Source: Alphaproteobacteria bacterium (GTDB lineage Bacteria > Pseudomonadota > Alphaproteobacteria > Rhizobiales > Beijerinckiaceae). From it: a DNA stretch of 64,000 nucleotides. A model generated the notes under the pieces. It did not search any database. It saw only the letters and a program-made list of their open reading frames with translations, and was not told where the DNA came from. Numbering within the stretch: the first letter of the stretch is position 1; each line of letters starts with the position of its first letter. The stretch is taken from positions 1 through 64,000 of the forward strand of contig VGDT01000003.1 of the NCBI GenBank assembly GCA_016869595.1, read 5' to 3'. Positions 1 to 9,367 of this stretch are shown one piece after another. The translations under genes were made by a program, and so were the position numbers.

Positions 1-1
1 C

Positions 2-55
2 TGGGAGAGCCTCGCCGAAAAGCCTTCCGATCAGCTCATTGACCTCGCCGCTTGA
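2..55 (+). CDS. C-terminal end of an unidentified protein (partial)
   Basis: The window opens inside a + strand reading frame that gives 17 residues (WESLAEKPSDQLIDLAA) before a TGA. Codon choice (GAG, CTC, GCC, GAC) looks like the neighbouring genes, and the frame ends about 150 bp before rarA, so it is plausibly the tail of an upstream gene. It is too short to identify. The stretch up to rarA shows no other supported feature. Confidence 0.4.
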   Translation, partial: WESLAEKPSDQLIDLAA

Positions 56-209
56 TCGGATAGCATCATCCCGCTCGGAACTGCGTCAGCAAATTCCAAC
101 ACGATTCGCGACGGGACCGTCCACTGATGGCGAGAACAGGGCAAAAAGAGAGCCTGTTTCGTCCCAAGGTTCTCACAAGCGAGCCGGGTCGCTATGTTAA
201 TCAGTGGCG

Positions 210-1520
210 ATGTCTGACCTGTTCCAAGCCGCAAAGCTCGAAGACGACGCGCCGCGTCCGCTTGCGGACCGATTGCGGCCGACGCGTCTCGAGGAGGTCG
301 CAGGCCAGGATCACCTGCTTGGACCCGACGGCGCGCTAACGCGGCTCATTCGCTCGGGCTCGCTTGGTTCGCTCATTTTCTGGGGGCCGCCAGGCACCGG
401 CAAGACCACGGTCGCGCGGCTGCTCGCGCACGAAACTAAACTCGCCTTCGTGCAGATTTCGGCGATCTTCTCCGGCGTCGCGGATTTGAAAAAAACCTTT
501 GAGGCGGCGCGCGCCCGACGCGCCGCCGGCCAGGGGACTCTGCTCTTCGTCGACGAGATTCACCGCTTCAATCGCGCGCAACAGGATTCCTTTCTGCCGG
601 TGATGGAGGACGGCACGATCACGCTCGTCGGCGCGACGACGGAAAACCCCTCCTTCGAGCTCAACGCCGCGCTGCTTTCGCGCGCGCGCGTGATGACCTT
701 CAAGGCGCTCGACGAGGCTGCGATCGAACAACTGCTCAAACGCGCGGAACACGCCGAAGGCAAACCTTTGCCGCTCGACTCTGACGCGCGCGCGGCGCTC
801 GTCGGCATGTCGGATGGCGACGGCCGCGCGGCGTTGACCCTTGCCGAGGAGATCTGGCGCGCGGCGAAACCCGGCGAAATTTTCGATCGAACGGGACTCG
901 TCGACGTCGTCCAGCGCCGCGCGCCGATCTACGACAAGGCGCAGGAAGGCCACTACAATCTTATCAGCGCGCTGCATAAATGCGTCCGCGGCTCGGACCC
1001 AGACGCCGCGCTCTACTATCTCGCGCGCATGCTCGCGGCGGGCGAAGATCCGCTATTTCTCGCGCGACGCATTGTGCGCATGGCCGTCGAAGACATCGGT
1101 CTCGCCGATCCGCAAGCGCTCGTCGTCGCCAACGCCGCCAAGGAGGCTTACGATTTTCTCGGCAGTCCCGAGGGCGAACTCGCGCTGGCGCAGGCGGTCA
1201 TCTATGTGGCCACCGCGCCCAAATCCAACGCCGCCTATGTCGCCTTCAAGCGCGCGCAGCGCGTCGCCGAGGAAAAAGGCTCGCTGATGCCGCCGAAGAT
1301 TATTCTCAACGCTCCGACGAAACTGATGCGCGAAGAAGGCTACGGCGCGGGCTACGAATATGATCACGATTCGCCCGACGCCTTCTCGGGGCAGAGCTAC
1401 TGGCCCGATGCGCTTTCGCCACAAAAGTTTTACAGGCCGGTCGAGCGCGGATTCGAGCGTGAGATCGCCAAGCGCCTCGAATATTGGGAGCGACTGCGCA
1501 AGGAGCGCGGAGATTCATGA
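210..1520 (+). CDS. rarA: Replication-associated recombination protein A (RarA/MgsA AAA+ ATPase)
   Basis: RarA is a cytoplasmic clamp-loader-like AAA+ ATPase that acts at stalled replication forks, where it interacts with SSB. The Walker A motif GPPGTGKT lies about 60 residues in and is followed by the Walker B motif LLFVDEIHRFN and the sensor region VGATTENPSFELNAALLSRARV. The C-terminal half holds the helical domain with VEDIGLADPQAL and the conserved tail SPQKFYRPVERGFEREI. At 436 residues it has normal family length. A GTG at 204 lies in frame, but the ATG at 210 (MSDLFQAA) matches family starts better. Identity is firm and the exact start is less so. Confidence 0.95.
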   Translation: MSDLFQAAKLEDDAPRPLADRLRPTRLEEVAGQDHLLGPDGALTRLIRSGSLGSLIFWGPPGTGKTTVARLLAHETKLAFVQISAIFSGVADLKKTFEAARARRAAGQGTLLFVDEIHRFNRAQQDSFLPVMEDGTITLVGATTENPSFELNAALLSRARVMTFKALDEAAIEQLLKRAEHAEGKPLPLDSDARAALVGMSDGDGRAALTLAEEIWRAAKPGEIFDRTGLVDVVQRRAPIYDKAQEGHYNLISALHKCVRGSDPDAALYYLARMLAAGEDPLFLARRIVRMAVEDIGLADPQALVVANAAKEAYDFLGSPEGELALAQAVIYVATAPKSNAAYVAFKRAQRVAEEKGSLMPPKIILNAPTKLMREEGYGAGYEYDHDSPDAFSGQSYWPDALSPQKFYRPVERGFEREIAKRLEYWERLRKERGDS

Positions 1521-1619
1521 TCTCGACCACTCGTCCGCCGCCGCAAAATTCAACTGATGCTGAATTGCCACGCCTACCCAAGAAATCTTCTCGAAGATGA
1601 TGGAACGAGCGTGTTTTCG

Positions 1620-1648
1620 TTGCAAACCATTGTTTGCAGATTTTATCT
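1620..1648 (+). promoter_or_regulatory. Candidate promoter with embedded 7-4-7 inverted repeat
   Basis: Upstream of the outer-membrane protein gene, TTGCAA (1620-1625) and TTATCT (1643-1648) are 17 bp apart and could act as -35 and -10 boxes. A perfect inverted repeat, TGCAAAC-CATT-GTTTGCA (1621-1638), fills the space between them, as an operator would. This is inferred from sequence layout only. Confidence 0.35.
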
Positions 1649-1696
1649 CCGCACAAGCGGCGGCGACTGTTGGGAAACTGTTTTGAAAGAGTCATC

Positions 1697-2545
1697 ATGA
1701 CCAAATTGCCTCTCGGCATAGGCCTCTCCTTGGCGATCGTGGGATCGAGCTTCGGCGCGGACCTGCCGAGCTATAAAGCGCCTGCGCCGCCGCCTCCGCT
1801 GGCTTTCAGCTGGACAGGTTTTTATGGGGGCGTGAACATCGGCTATGGCTTTGGCGCCGGCGGCGCCGAGACGGGCGGACTTCTGGACCCGTTCCTTGTC
1901 GATCCCCCGAGCGCCGCGTTCTGGAGTTTCGGTCAAAATCTGAGCGGCGTCCTTGGCGGCGGCCAGGTCGGCTTTAACTGGCAAGTTTCGCCTTGGCTTG
2001 TGCTCGGCGTAGAGGCCGACATGCAGGGGGCGGACCTCCATGCGCGGCGCAACGTTCTGGTCAAAGGCGTGTTCCTTGGAGACCTTTCCTCCATCAACTC
2101 CGTGAACGCCGTCGACTGGTTCGGCTCGGTTCGCGGCCGCGTCGGTTTGGTGCTGCCATCATGGCCAAACGCGCTGGTCTATGGCACCGGCGGCTTCGCC
2201 TATGGCGGAGTCACCAACGCCGTCAGCGTCGCTAATTCTCCTCCTCCTCCTCCTGGCGGCGTGCAGTTTGGCCGCTCGCTGTTTAACGAGGTCAGGACCG
2301 GCTGGACCGCCGGCGGCGGCGTCGAGTGGTCCCCGCTCTCCTTCCCGTCATGGTCGCTTAAAGTCGAATACTTCTATACGGACCTCGGCTCCGCCACGCA
2401 GACTTTCACAAGCTTCACGCCTTCCCTCGACAACACCATCTTTATTGCGAGCCATGTCTCGCCGGTTCGGTGGCAAACAGTGCGCGCCGGCGTGAACTGG
2501 CGTTTCAATCCCTTCTCCGTTGGGCCAGTGCTCGCCAAATACTGA
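1697..2545 (+). CDS. Outer-membrane beta-barrel protein (Omp25/Omp31-like)
   Basis: This is a predicted outer-membrane barrel of 282 residues. The start at 1697 (MTKLPLGIGLSLAIVGSSFG) gives a signal peptide cut before ADLPSYKAP, followed by a Pro-rich linker and the family signature FSWTGFYGGVNIGYGFG. Later segments such as WLVLGVEADMQ, WFGSVRGRVGLVL, YGTGGFAYGGV and WSLKVEYFYTDLG are typical alternating strands, and the penultimate strand reads RWQTVRAGVNWRF. A longer open frame begins at 1634, but only the 1697 start gives a signal peptide and has a GAAAG ribosome site. It is related to the N-terminal half of the 55281-56963 protein. Its physiological role cannot be read from sequence. Confidence 0.85.
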   Translation: MTKLPLGIGLSLAIVGSSFGADLPSYKAPAPPPPLAFSWTGFYGGVNIGYGFGAGGAETGGLLDPFLVDPPSAAFWSFGQNLSGVLGGGQVGFNWQVSPWLVLGVEADMQGADLHARRNVLVKGVFLGDLSSINSVNAVDWFGSVRGRVGLVLPSWPNALVYGTGGFAYGGVTNAVSVANSPPPPPGGVQFGRSLFNEVRTGWTAGGGVEWSPLSFPSWSLKVEYFYTDLGSATQTFTSFTPSLDNTIFIASHVSPVRWQTVRAGVNWRFNPFSVGPVLAKY

Positions 2546-2576
2546 GTCCTGACGCTCAGAAAGGCGCTCGCGAACG

Positions 2577-2608
2577 AAGCCCGGTCCCTCGGCCGGGCTT
2601 TCCTTTTT
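2577..2608 (+). terminator. Rho-independent terminator after the outer-membrane protein gene
   Basis: An 8-bp stem (AAGCCCGG / CCGGGCTT) closes a short loop and runs into TTTCCTTTTT, about 30 bp after the stop codon. Confidence 0.75.
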
Positions 2609-2797
2609 AAAAACCGAAGCATATGCGAAAAAAGGCCGCGTCGGCGCGCATGGACCGGCGTGACCAACTCCTTTAAGGGAAAAAGAGAATCACGCCGACG
2701 TTCGATATCCCCACTTTCACGGCTGCGGACAATGGCTCGAGCGGCGCGCCAATGCTACGCCTTCCAGACCGCTCGTGACGGAGCCGACTTAGCGACC

Positions 2798-3997
2798 ATG
2801 ATCCGGAAAAGGTCCGTTCTCGTTCTCGCTCTCCTCGCGAGCGTTGCGATCGGCGCCGCGCTGCCGTCGCTCTTAAGCGCCGTGCGTAACCGCGTCGCGC
2901 CCGACCGCCAAAGCGAAGCGACCGCGCCCGAACGCTCCGACGGCGAAATCCGGCTTTCGGCCGCTCAGATCGAAGCGTCGAAAATCTCTCTAAAAGCGGT
3001 TGGTCCTGGCGTTATCGCGCGTCAGCTCACCGTCCCCGGCGCCGTCAAGCCCGATCCTGATCGAGTCGCGCGGGTCGCCGCCAAGGTCGCGGGCGTCGTC
3101 GAAGAACTTCGTAAGCGCCTCGGCGACAGCGTCGCGCGCGGCGAAACCATCGCGATCATCGACTCGCGCGAAGTCGCCGAGGCGAAAAGCGAATATCTCG
3201 CGGCGATGGCGAACTTCGATTTGCAGAATATTCTCTATCAGCGCGAGAAGGGTCTCTTCGAAAAGAAGATCACCGCAGAGCAACTCTTTCTGAAGGCTAA
3301 GGCGGTCTTTACGGAATCCAAGGTGAAGCTCGATCTGGCGCGGCAAAAGCTCGCAGCGCTGGACATGAGCGAGCAGGAAATCGCCGCTCTGCCGACTCAG
3401 CCGATCGCCGATCTTCGCCGCAAGGAGATTCGTTCGCCAATAGCTGGCCGCGTTATCGAGCGTCTGGTCAGCGTCGGACAGCCGGTCGGCGGCGAAGGTC
3501 AGGCGAAGGAACTCTACGTCGTCTCCGATCTCTCCGTCGTCGAAGTTGAACTGGCGGTCCCGGCCGCAGATCTCGGGCTGTTGCGCGAGGGACAAGACGT
3601 TCGCGTCCAAAACGCCGAAGGAAAAAACTTCGAGGGCAAAATCACCTATGTGAACGCGATGATCACGCGTGAGACGCGCGCCGGAAATGTTCTCGCGCGC
3701 TTTCCCAATCCGGACTTCTCGCTGCGCCCCGGCAGCCTGCTTGAAGCCGAGGTCTCCCTTAAGGAAGCGCGGGTGAAGCTGAAAGTTCCGCGCGCGGCTG
3801 TGATGATGATTGACGGGAATCCCAATGTCTTCGTGCGCACGCCTGATGGATTTATAAAACGCGAGGTTGAACTTGGACGGGGCGACGATGATTCGGTTGA
3901 AGTCGTCTCCGGCCTGAAGCAAGGCGAGGAGATCGCCGTCTCCAATGTCTTTCTGTTAAAGGCGGAGCTCGGCAAACAAAACATTCCGGCGGAATGA
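2798..3997 (+). CDS. Heavy-metal RND efflux periplasmic adaptor (CusB/CzcB type)
   Basis: This is a membrane-fusion protein that bridges the RND pump encoded next and an outer-membrane channel. The start at 2798 gives MIRKRSVLVLALLASVAIGAA, a membrane anchor or signal segment. The barrel-sandwich half-motif VAAKVAGVVEELRKRLGDSVARGETIAIID is followed by a coiled-coil hairpin (about residues 110-200). The second lipoyl half reads IRSPIAGRVIERLVSVGQPV, then come beta-barrel and membrane-proximal domains ending VVSGLKQGEEIAVSNVFLLKAE. Length is 399 aa. The open frame extends upstream to 2660 but without signal-like sequence. The gene order adaptor-pump-channel supports a single operon. The transported metal cannot be fixed from this subunit. 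Confidence 0.88.
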   Translation: MIRKRSVLVLALLASVAIGAALPSLLSAVRNRVAPDRQSEATAPERSDGEIRLSAAQIEASKISLKAVGPGVIARQLTVPGAVKPDPDRVARVAAKVAGVVEELRKRLGDSVARGETIAIIDSREVAEAKSEYLAAMANFDLQNILYQREKGLFEKKITAEQLFLKAKAVFTESKVKLDLARQKLAALDMSEQEIAALPTQPIADLRRKEIRSPIAGRVIERLVSVGQPVGGEGQAKELYVVSDLSVVEVELAVPAADLGLLREGQDVRVQNAEGKNFEGKITYVNAMITRETRAGNVLARFPNPDFSLRPGSLLEAEVSLKEARVKLKVPRAAVMMIDGNPNVFVRTPDGFIKREVELGRGDDDSVEVVSGLKQGEEIAVSNVFLLKAELGKQNIPAE

Positions 3998-4082
3998 TGC
4001 GGATCGAAAGCCATCCTTCCTCGACTCTCTGGACGGCGCTTCAACAGGCCGCCAGGAATAGTCTCGTCGCTGGCGGCGGTTG

Positions 4083-7000
4083 ATGCTCAAGAATCTCATC
4101 GCCTTCTCGGTCCGAAGCCGTTGGCTTATCGTCTTGTTGACGGCGCTCGCCGCGCCGCTTGGCGTATGGTCGCTTATGCGATTGCCAATCGACGCCGTGC
4201 CGGACATCACCAACAATCAGGTGCAGATCAACGCCTTCGCGCCGGCGCTTTCCGCCTTCGAGATCGAAAAGCAAGTCACCTATCCGATCGAGAACGCGAT
4301 CGCGGGAATACCCGGGCTCGAATACACCCGCTCGCTTTCGCGCAACGGCTTCGGCCAAGTGACCGCCGTCTTCGCCGACAACGTCGACATTTACTTCGCG
4401 CGCCAACAGGTCGCCGAGCGCCTGACGCGCGCCAAGGAGAATTTTCCGCCCGGCGTCGATTCGCATATGGGCCCGGTCGCGACCGGCCTTTCTGAAATTT
4501 ACATGTGGTCGGTTGACTACGCGCCGCACGCCAACGAGAAGCCGGCGCGTGACGGGGAGCCCGGCTGGCAGCGCAATGGCGATTATCTGACGCCCGAAGG
4601 GCAAAGGCTGCGGACCCTGCTTGAAAGGACCGCCTATCTGCGAACCGTGCAGGATTGGATCATCAGGCCGCAACTGCGCACTGTTCCAGGAGTCGCCGGC
4701 GTCGACTCGCTTGGCGGCTACATCAAGGAATATCACGTTCAGCCCGACCCCGCGAAAATCTTCGCTCTCGGACTCTCTTTCGCCGATCTCGCCGGCATTA
4801 TCGAGCGCAACAACATCAGCCGCGGCGCCGGCTATGTTGAACGCAATGGCGAGGGTCTCGTCGTGCGCAGTCCGGGTCGCCTCGAATCAATCGAAGACAT
4901 CGCTAAAGTCGTCGTCTCGACGCGCGGCGGCACGCCGGTGCGCGTCGAGGACATCGCCCAGGTGGGCGTTGGACGCGAATTGCGCATGGGCAGCGCCAGC
5001 ATGAATGGCGAAGAGGTCGTGATCGGCACTGCGCTGATGCTGATCGGCGCCAACAGCCGCGAAGTGTCGAGCGCGGTCGACGCCAAAATGAACGAGATTC
5101 GGCGATTGCTGCCGCCCGGCATTGAAGTGCGCACGATTCTGAACCGCACGCTTCTCGTCAACGCCACGATCAAGACGGTCGCCTTGAATCTCGTCGAGGG
5201 CGCGGCGCTCGTCATCCTCGTGCTCTTCGTGATGCTCGACAATTTCAGAGCGGCGCTCGTGACGGCGATGGTCATTCCGCTGACGATGCTGCTGCTTGGC
5301 GTTGGCATGTACGCCGGAAAGATCAGCGCCAATCTGATGAGCCTTGGCGCGCTCGATTTCGGATTGATCGCGGACGGCGCGATTATCGTCACCGAGAACT
5401 GCCTGCGTCGTCTGACGCAGCGCCAGAATGCCTTAGGCCGCGCCCTCACGCTCGAGGAACGGCTGACGACGGTCATCGACTCGGCGGTCGAGATGCGGCG
5501 TCCAACTGTCTATGGACAGGCGATCATCATTCTCGTTTATGTGCCGATCCTGACCTTTTCGGGTGTCGAAGGAAAGATGTTCCATCCGATGGCGATGACC
5601 GTCATCATGGCGCTTGCTTCCGAATTCATTCTGTCGCTGACGTTCTTTCCGGCGATGATCGCCATTGCGCTTTCAGGACGCGTGCGCGAATCTGAAAATT
5701 TCGTCGTTAGCGCGCTCAAGCGCGCCTATGAGCCGATCTTGCAATGGGCGATGGCCGCGCCTTTCAAGCCTATCGCTATTGGCGCGGGCGCCTTCGTTCT
5801 CGCGGCGCTTCTCTATCTGACGCTGGGTGAAGAGTTCGTTCCAACGCTCGATGAAAAAAACCTCGCCATGCAGGCGAATCGGATCCCGAGCGCGTCGCTC
5901 ACTCAGGCGCAAACGATGCAGTTCGAGATTGAACGCGCGTTGCGCAGTTTCCCTGAGGTCGACTATGTCTTCTCCAAGACCGGCACGGCGGAGATCGCAA
6001 CCGATCCGATGCCGCCGAATCTGACCGACACTTTCATTATGCTGAAGCCGCACGAGCAGTGGCCTGACCCCAGCCTCGATAAAACGGCGCTCATTGAGAA
6101 GATGCAGAAGCGGCTCGCGCAACTGCCGGGCAATGCTTATGAGTTCACGCAGCCCATTCAACTGCGCTTCAATGAATTGCTCGCCGGCGTGCGCGGCGAC
6201 ATCGCCGTGAAAGTGTTCGGCGATAATTTCGACGTCATGTTGAAAGCCGCCAATCAGATCGCCGGCATTCTCAATACGGTCAAGGGCGCGACCGACGTGA
6301 AGGTCGAACAGGTGGTTGGATTGCCTGTCCTCGATGTCGCAGTCGACAAGGCCGCGATCGCGCGCCTCGGCCTCAGCGTCGCTGCGGTGCAGGACGTGAT
6401 CGGCGCAGCGATTGGCGGACAGAGAGCTGGCGTGGTGTTCGAAGGCGACCGCCGCTTTCCCATTGTTGTTCGTCTGCAGGATAATTTACGTGAAGACGCG
6501 CAGGCGCTAGAATCCATTCCCGTCGCGCTTCCTTCTGCGGCCGCCGCCGCGCCTGTCGTGCTGCTCAAGCAAGTGGCGAAATTTTCGATCGTCGACGGAC
6601 AGAACCAGATTTCGCGTGAGAACGGCCGCCGAAGGGTTGTGGTCACCGCCAATGTGCGCGGACGCGACATCGCCTCGGTCGTCGACGAGGCGCGAGCGAA
6701 GATCGAATCGAAAGTGACTCTGCCGCCTGGGTATTGGATCGCCTGGGGCGGCCAGTTCGAAAATCTCGCCGCGGCGCGCGCACGCTTGATGATCGTCGTG
6801 CCGATCTGTTTTTTCCTGATTTTCATATTGCTCTATTCGGCCCTAGGCTCAGTGCGCGACGCGCTGCTGGTGTTCACCGCAGTGCCGCTGGCGCTTTCTG
6901 GCGGCGTCGCCGCATTATTCCTGCGCGGCATGCCGATGTCCGTCTCGGCGGCCGTGGGCTTTATTGCGCTATCAGGCGTCGCGGTGCTGAATGGTCTCGT

Positions 7001-7298
7001 CATGCGCACCTATATCTCGCAATTGATCGCCGGCGGCATGCCCGAGCGCGCGGCGATCTTCAAAGGCGCGATAACGCGACTGCGCCCGGTCGCCATGACG
7101 GCGCTGGTCGCGTCGCTCGGCTTTCTGCCGATGGCGCTTGCGACCGGCACGGGCGCCGAAGTGCAAAAACCCATTGCGACAGTTGTTATCGGCGGCCTGA
7201 TCAGCGCGACGCTCCTCACGCTGGTTGTGTTGCCGGCCCTTTATGCGTTCTTTTGCCGTTCGCCGGAGTCGACTTCCTCGCAATCCAGCGGGGGCTGA
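4083..7298 (+). CDS. Heavy-metal efflux RND pump (CzcA/CusA family)
   Basis: This is an inner-membrane proton-driven pump of 1071 residues, normal for the HME-RND family. TM1 begins at LIVLLTALAAPLGVWSLMRLPIDAVPDITNNQVQI, with the classic DAVPDITNNQVQ segment. The TM4 signature reads DFGLIADGAIIVTEN near residue 425 and keeps the D...D...E spacing of the divalent-cation HME1 group, so Zn, Co, Cd or Ni is more likely than Cu/Ag. Two periplasmic repeats and a C-terminal block of TM helices (RDALLVFTAVPLALSGG) complete it. A TTG at 4080 directly precedes the ATG at 4083. It starts 85 bp after the adaptor and ends 3 bp before the channel gene. An 83-bp gap to the adaptor shows no clear signal. 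Confidence 0.92.
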   Translation: MLKNLIAFSVRSRWLIVLLTALAAPLGVWSLMRLPIDAVPDITNNQVQINAFAPALSAFEIEKQVTYPIENAIAGIPGLEYTRSLSRNGFGQVTAVFADNVDIYFARQQVAERLTRAKENFPPGVDSHMGPVATGLSEIYMWSVDYAPHANEKPARDGEPGWQRNGDYLTPEGQRLRTLLERTAYLRTVQDWIIRPQLRTVPGVAGVDSLGGYIKEYHVQPDPAKIFALGLSFADLAGIIERNNISRGAGYVERNGEGLVVRSPGRLESIEDIAKVVVSTRGGTPVRVEDIAQVGVGRELRMGSASMNGEEVVIGTALMLIGANSREVSSAVDAKMNEIRRLLPPGIEVRTILNRTLLVNATIKTVALNLVEGAALVILVLFVMLDNFRAALVTAMVIPLTMLLLGVGMYAGKISANLMSLGALDFGLIADGAIIVTENCLRRLTQRQNALGRALTLEERLTTVIDSAVEMRRPTVYGQAIIILVYVPILTFSGVEGKMFHPMAMTVIMALASEFILSLTFFPAMIAIALSGRVRESENFVVSALKRAYEPILQWAMAAPFKPIAIGAGAFVLAALLYLTLGEEFVPTLDEKNLAMQANRIPSASLTQAQTMQFEIERALRSFPEVDYVFSKTGTAEIATDPMPPNLTDTFIMLKPHEQWPDPSLDKTALIEKMQKRLAQLPGNAYEFTQPIQLRFNELLAGVRGDIAVKVFGDNFDVMLKAANQIAGILNTVKGATDVKVEQVVGLPVLDVAVDKAAIARLGLSVAAVQDVIGAAIGGQRAGVVFEGDRRFPIVVRLQDNLREDAQALESIPVALPSAAAAAPVVLLKQVAKFSIVDGQNQISRENGRRRVVVTANVRGRDIASVVDEARAKIESKVTLPPGYWIAWGGQFENLAAARARLMIVVPICFFLIFILLYSALGSVRDALLVFTAVPLALSGGVAALFLRGMPMSVSAAVGFIALSGVAVLNGLVMRTYISQLIAGGMPERAAIFKGAITRLRPVAMTALVASLGFLPMALATGTGAEVQKPIATVVIGGLISATLLTLVVLPALYAFFCRSPESTSSQSSGG

Positions 7299-7301
7299 CC
7301 G

Positions 7302-8708
7302 GTGAGCATGCGCGGCGCCGCCTCGATCGTGATCTGCCTCTTGGCGGCAGGCGGCGCAGGGCAGGCCGAAACCCTGACGGGCGCGATGTGCCGCGCCTAT
7401 AACGCCAATCCGCAGCTCAACGCCGGCAGAGCGGAGTTGCGCGCGATCGACGAAAGAGTGCCGCAGGCGCAGGCGGGCATGAGGCCGCGCGTTACGGGCG
7501 ACGCCTATCTCGGCGTGCAGCGCAATCGCCTGGTCACGAAGCAGCGCGACGTCGATGTCAATGATCCAACCAACACCTCGGTCACCAAGAATATTCAGAA
7601 CGGCGCCAGCGTTCCCCGGTCCGCGCATTTGACCGTCGAACAACCGATATTCGACGGGTTCAAAGCGCAAAATGAGACGCGCGCGGCGGAATCTGGCGTC
7701 TTCGCCGGGCGCGAGCGTCTGCGGTTAACCGAGCAGCGCGTCTTATTCGACGCCGTCACCTCCTATATGAACGTCTTGCGCGACACGGCGGCGCTCAAAC
7801 TTCAGGAAAGCAATGTCGCGGTCCTGACGGAACAATTGCGACAGACGCGCGAGCGCTATGAATATGGGCAGATCACGCCGACCGACGTCGCCCAGGCCGA
7901 AGCGCGGCTCGCGGCGGGAAAATCCCTGGCAAGCGCGGCGCGCGCGACGCTGGACGCCAGCATAGGCGTCTATCGCAAGACCGTCGGAGTCGAGCCGACG
8001 AAGCTTGCGCCGGGCGCGCCGATCGACCGATTGCTGCCGAAGTCTCGCGAAGAAGCCGAGCACATCGCGCAGACCGAACATCCCTTCATCCTCGCGGCTC
8101 TTCACGACGCCGATGTCGCCGAGCTCGGCATTAAGGCGCTCGAATCGGAATTCATGCCGAAATTTTCGATTGTCGGCGATGTTTTTTCGCAGACTGACCT
8201 CAGCGGTATCGGCAATCGTAACGTGGGCGCCAAAATTCTCGGACATCTCAACGTGCCGATTTACGAGGGCGGCCTGACGTCCTCTCGCGTGCGGCAGGCC
8301 AAGGAGACCGCCGGCCAGCGCCGCTTCGACGTCGACGTTGCGCGCGCTGAAATAGTCTCGCTGGTGCGCGCCTATTGGGGTGCGCTGCAGGCCGCCAAGA
8401 CGCAAATCGCCGCGGCGCAAACGCAGATCGCCGCCGCCGAGCGCGCGCTCTATGGCGTTAGAGAAGAAGCCAAGGCCGGTCAGCGGACGACGCTCGATAT
8501 TTTGAACGCGCAGCAGGAGCTGCTCAATGCGCGCATTGCCCTTGTCGCGGCGCAACGCGACCGCGTCGTCGCGTCCTACGCCGTGCTCTCCTCCTTGGGG
8601 CGCCTCTCTTCGGCATGGCTCGGCCTGACGCCCGATGGCTACGATCCTGCAATTCACTTCGACCAGGTGAAGGATCTCTGGGGCGATCCGACGACGCCCG
8701 ACCGTTAA
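7302..8708 (+). CDS. TolC-family outer-membrane efflux channel
   Basis: This is an outer-membrane channel-tunnel protein of 468 residues. A signal peptide (AASIVICLLAAGGAGQA) is cut near ETLTGAMCRAYNANPQL, which is the canonical TolC N-terminus. Two outer-membrane-factor repeats follow, each with long helices (for example RVLFDAVTSYMNVLRD and the duplicated QIAAAQTQIAAA). The GQITPTDVAQAEARLA and GQRTTLDILNAQQELLNAR turns are conserved in the TolC group. The sequence resembles the type-I-secretion/TolC branch more than the CusC branch. GTG 7302 lies 3 bp after the pump stop, and an in-frame ATG is at 7308. Coupling to the pump implies one tripartite system. Confidence 0.9.
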   Translation: MSMRGAASIVICLLAAGGAGQAETLTGAMCRAYNANPQLNAGRAELRAIDERVPQAQAGMRPRVTGDAYLGVQRNRLVTKQRDVDVNDPTNTSVTKNIQNGASVPRSAHLTVEQPIFDGFKAQNETRAAESGVFAGRERLRLTEQRVLFDAVTSYMNVLRDTAALKLQESNVAVLTEQLRQTRERYEYGQITPTDVAQAEARLAAGKSLASAARATLDASIGVYRKTVGVEPTKLAPGAPIDRLLPKSREEAEHIAQTEHPFILAALHDADVAELGIKALESEFMPKFSIVGDVFSQTDLSGIGNRNVGAKILGHLNVPIYEGGLTSSRVRQAKETAGQRRFDVDVARAEIVSLVRAYWGALQAAKTQIAAAQTQIAAAERALYGVREEAKAGQRTTLDILNAQQELLNARIALVAAQRDRVVASYAVLSSLGRLSSAWLGLTPDGYDPAIHFDQVKDLWGDPTTPDR

Positions 8709-8806
8709 TTTAAGATGCGCAGCGGCGACGCGATAAGATGCTATAAGCTTAAGAAAGACGCGGCGCATTCACGCGGCGAATAATAAGATGAAGGGAAGGG
8801 AAAATC

Positions 8807-9286
8807 ATGCGAGGCGCTTTTATCACGCTCATTGTCGCGGCGGCGCTAACGTCGCTATCCGTAAACTCGGCCAACGCTTTCTGCATGTTCGGCAACTGCG
8901 ATCCGACCGAGGCGCATGCGCGGCAGATCTTCGAAAACCTGCTCAAGGAGCGATTCGACAAGCCGGGCAAGATCATCGAATTCAAGCAGACGATGAGCGA
9001 GGCTCTCGAAATGCATGCGACGGGCGAGAAGGGCTTTGAGATTTTCTTCAATGCGCGGGTCGAATTTCCCGAAGGCGCCAATCTCGAATGCAAGCCCGAT
9101 GACGCGGGACAGTATTCGGAAGGCTGCTCGGCGGGAAAACATTATGTGACGGCGCCGCGCAGCGTCGATCCCAAGGGGAAGCAATATGTGCCGCCGGGCG
9201 CGACGGTGAGCTTTGACGAGGAATATCGCTTCTATGCGGACCCTAAAGGCTGGAAAGGTCCGGACGGCAACGTCTACTCGCAGTAA
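8807..9286 (+). CDS. Small secreted protein of unknown function
   Basis: This is a 159-residue protein not recognised as a named family. A signal peptide (MRGAFITLIVAAALTSLSVNSANA) precedes FCMFGNCDP. Four cysteines (26, 31, 95, 107) could form two disulfides in the periplasm. The middle is a charged helix (HARQIFENLLKERFDKPGKIIEFKQ) and the end is rich in Gly, Pro and Tyr. A strong purine-rich ribosome site (AAGGGAAGGGAA) stands just before the ATG. It lies 98 bp after the TolC gene on the same strand, so it may be a late member of the efflux operon. That link is inference. Confidence 0.7.
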   Translation: MRGAFITLIVAAALTSLSVNSANAFCMFGNCDPTEAHARQIFENLLKERFDKPGKIIEFKQTMSEALEMHATGEKGFEIFFNARVEFPEGANLECKPDDAGQYSEGCSAGKHYVTAPRSVDPKGKQYVPPGATVSFDEEYRFYADPKGWKGPDGNVYSQ

Positions 9287-9297
9287 GACGCGTCCTT

Positions 9298-9330
9298 AAA
9301 AAATTGTGGGCGCGCAATGAATGCGCGCCC
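9298..9330 (-). terminator. Terminator of the first Cys-rich small gene (minus strand)
   Basis: A perfect 8-bp stem, GGGCGCGC / GCGCGCCC, surrounds a 7-base loop. Read on the minus strand it is followed by a T-run (AATTTTTT), so it ends transcription coming from 9607. It may also limit read-through from the + strand gene ending at 9286. Confidence 0.7.
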
Positions 9331-9367
9331 AAAGATTTATATCGTTTTCCAGTCCGAAAATTTCGGC

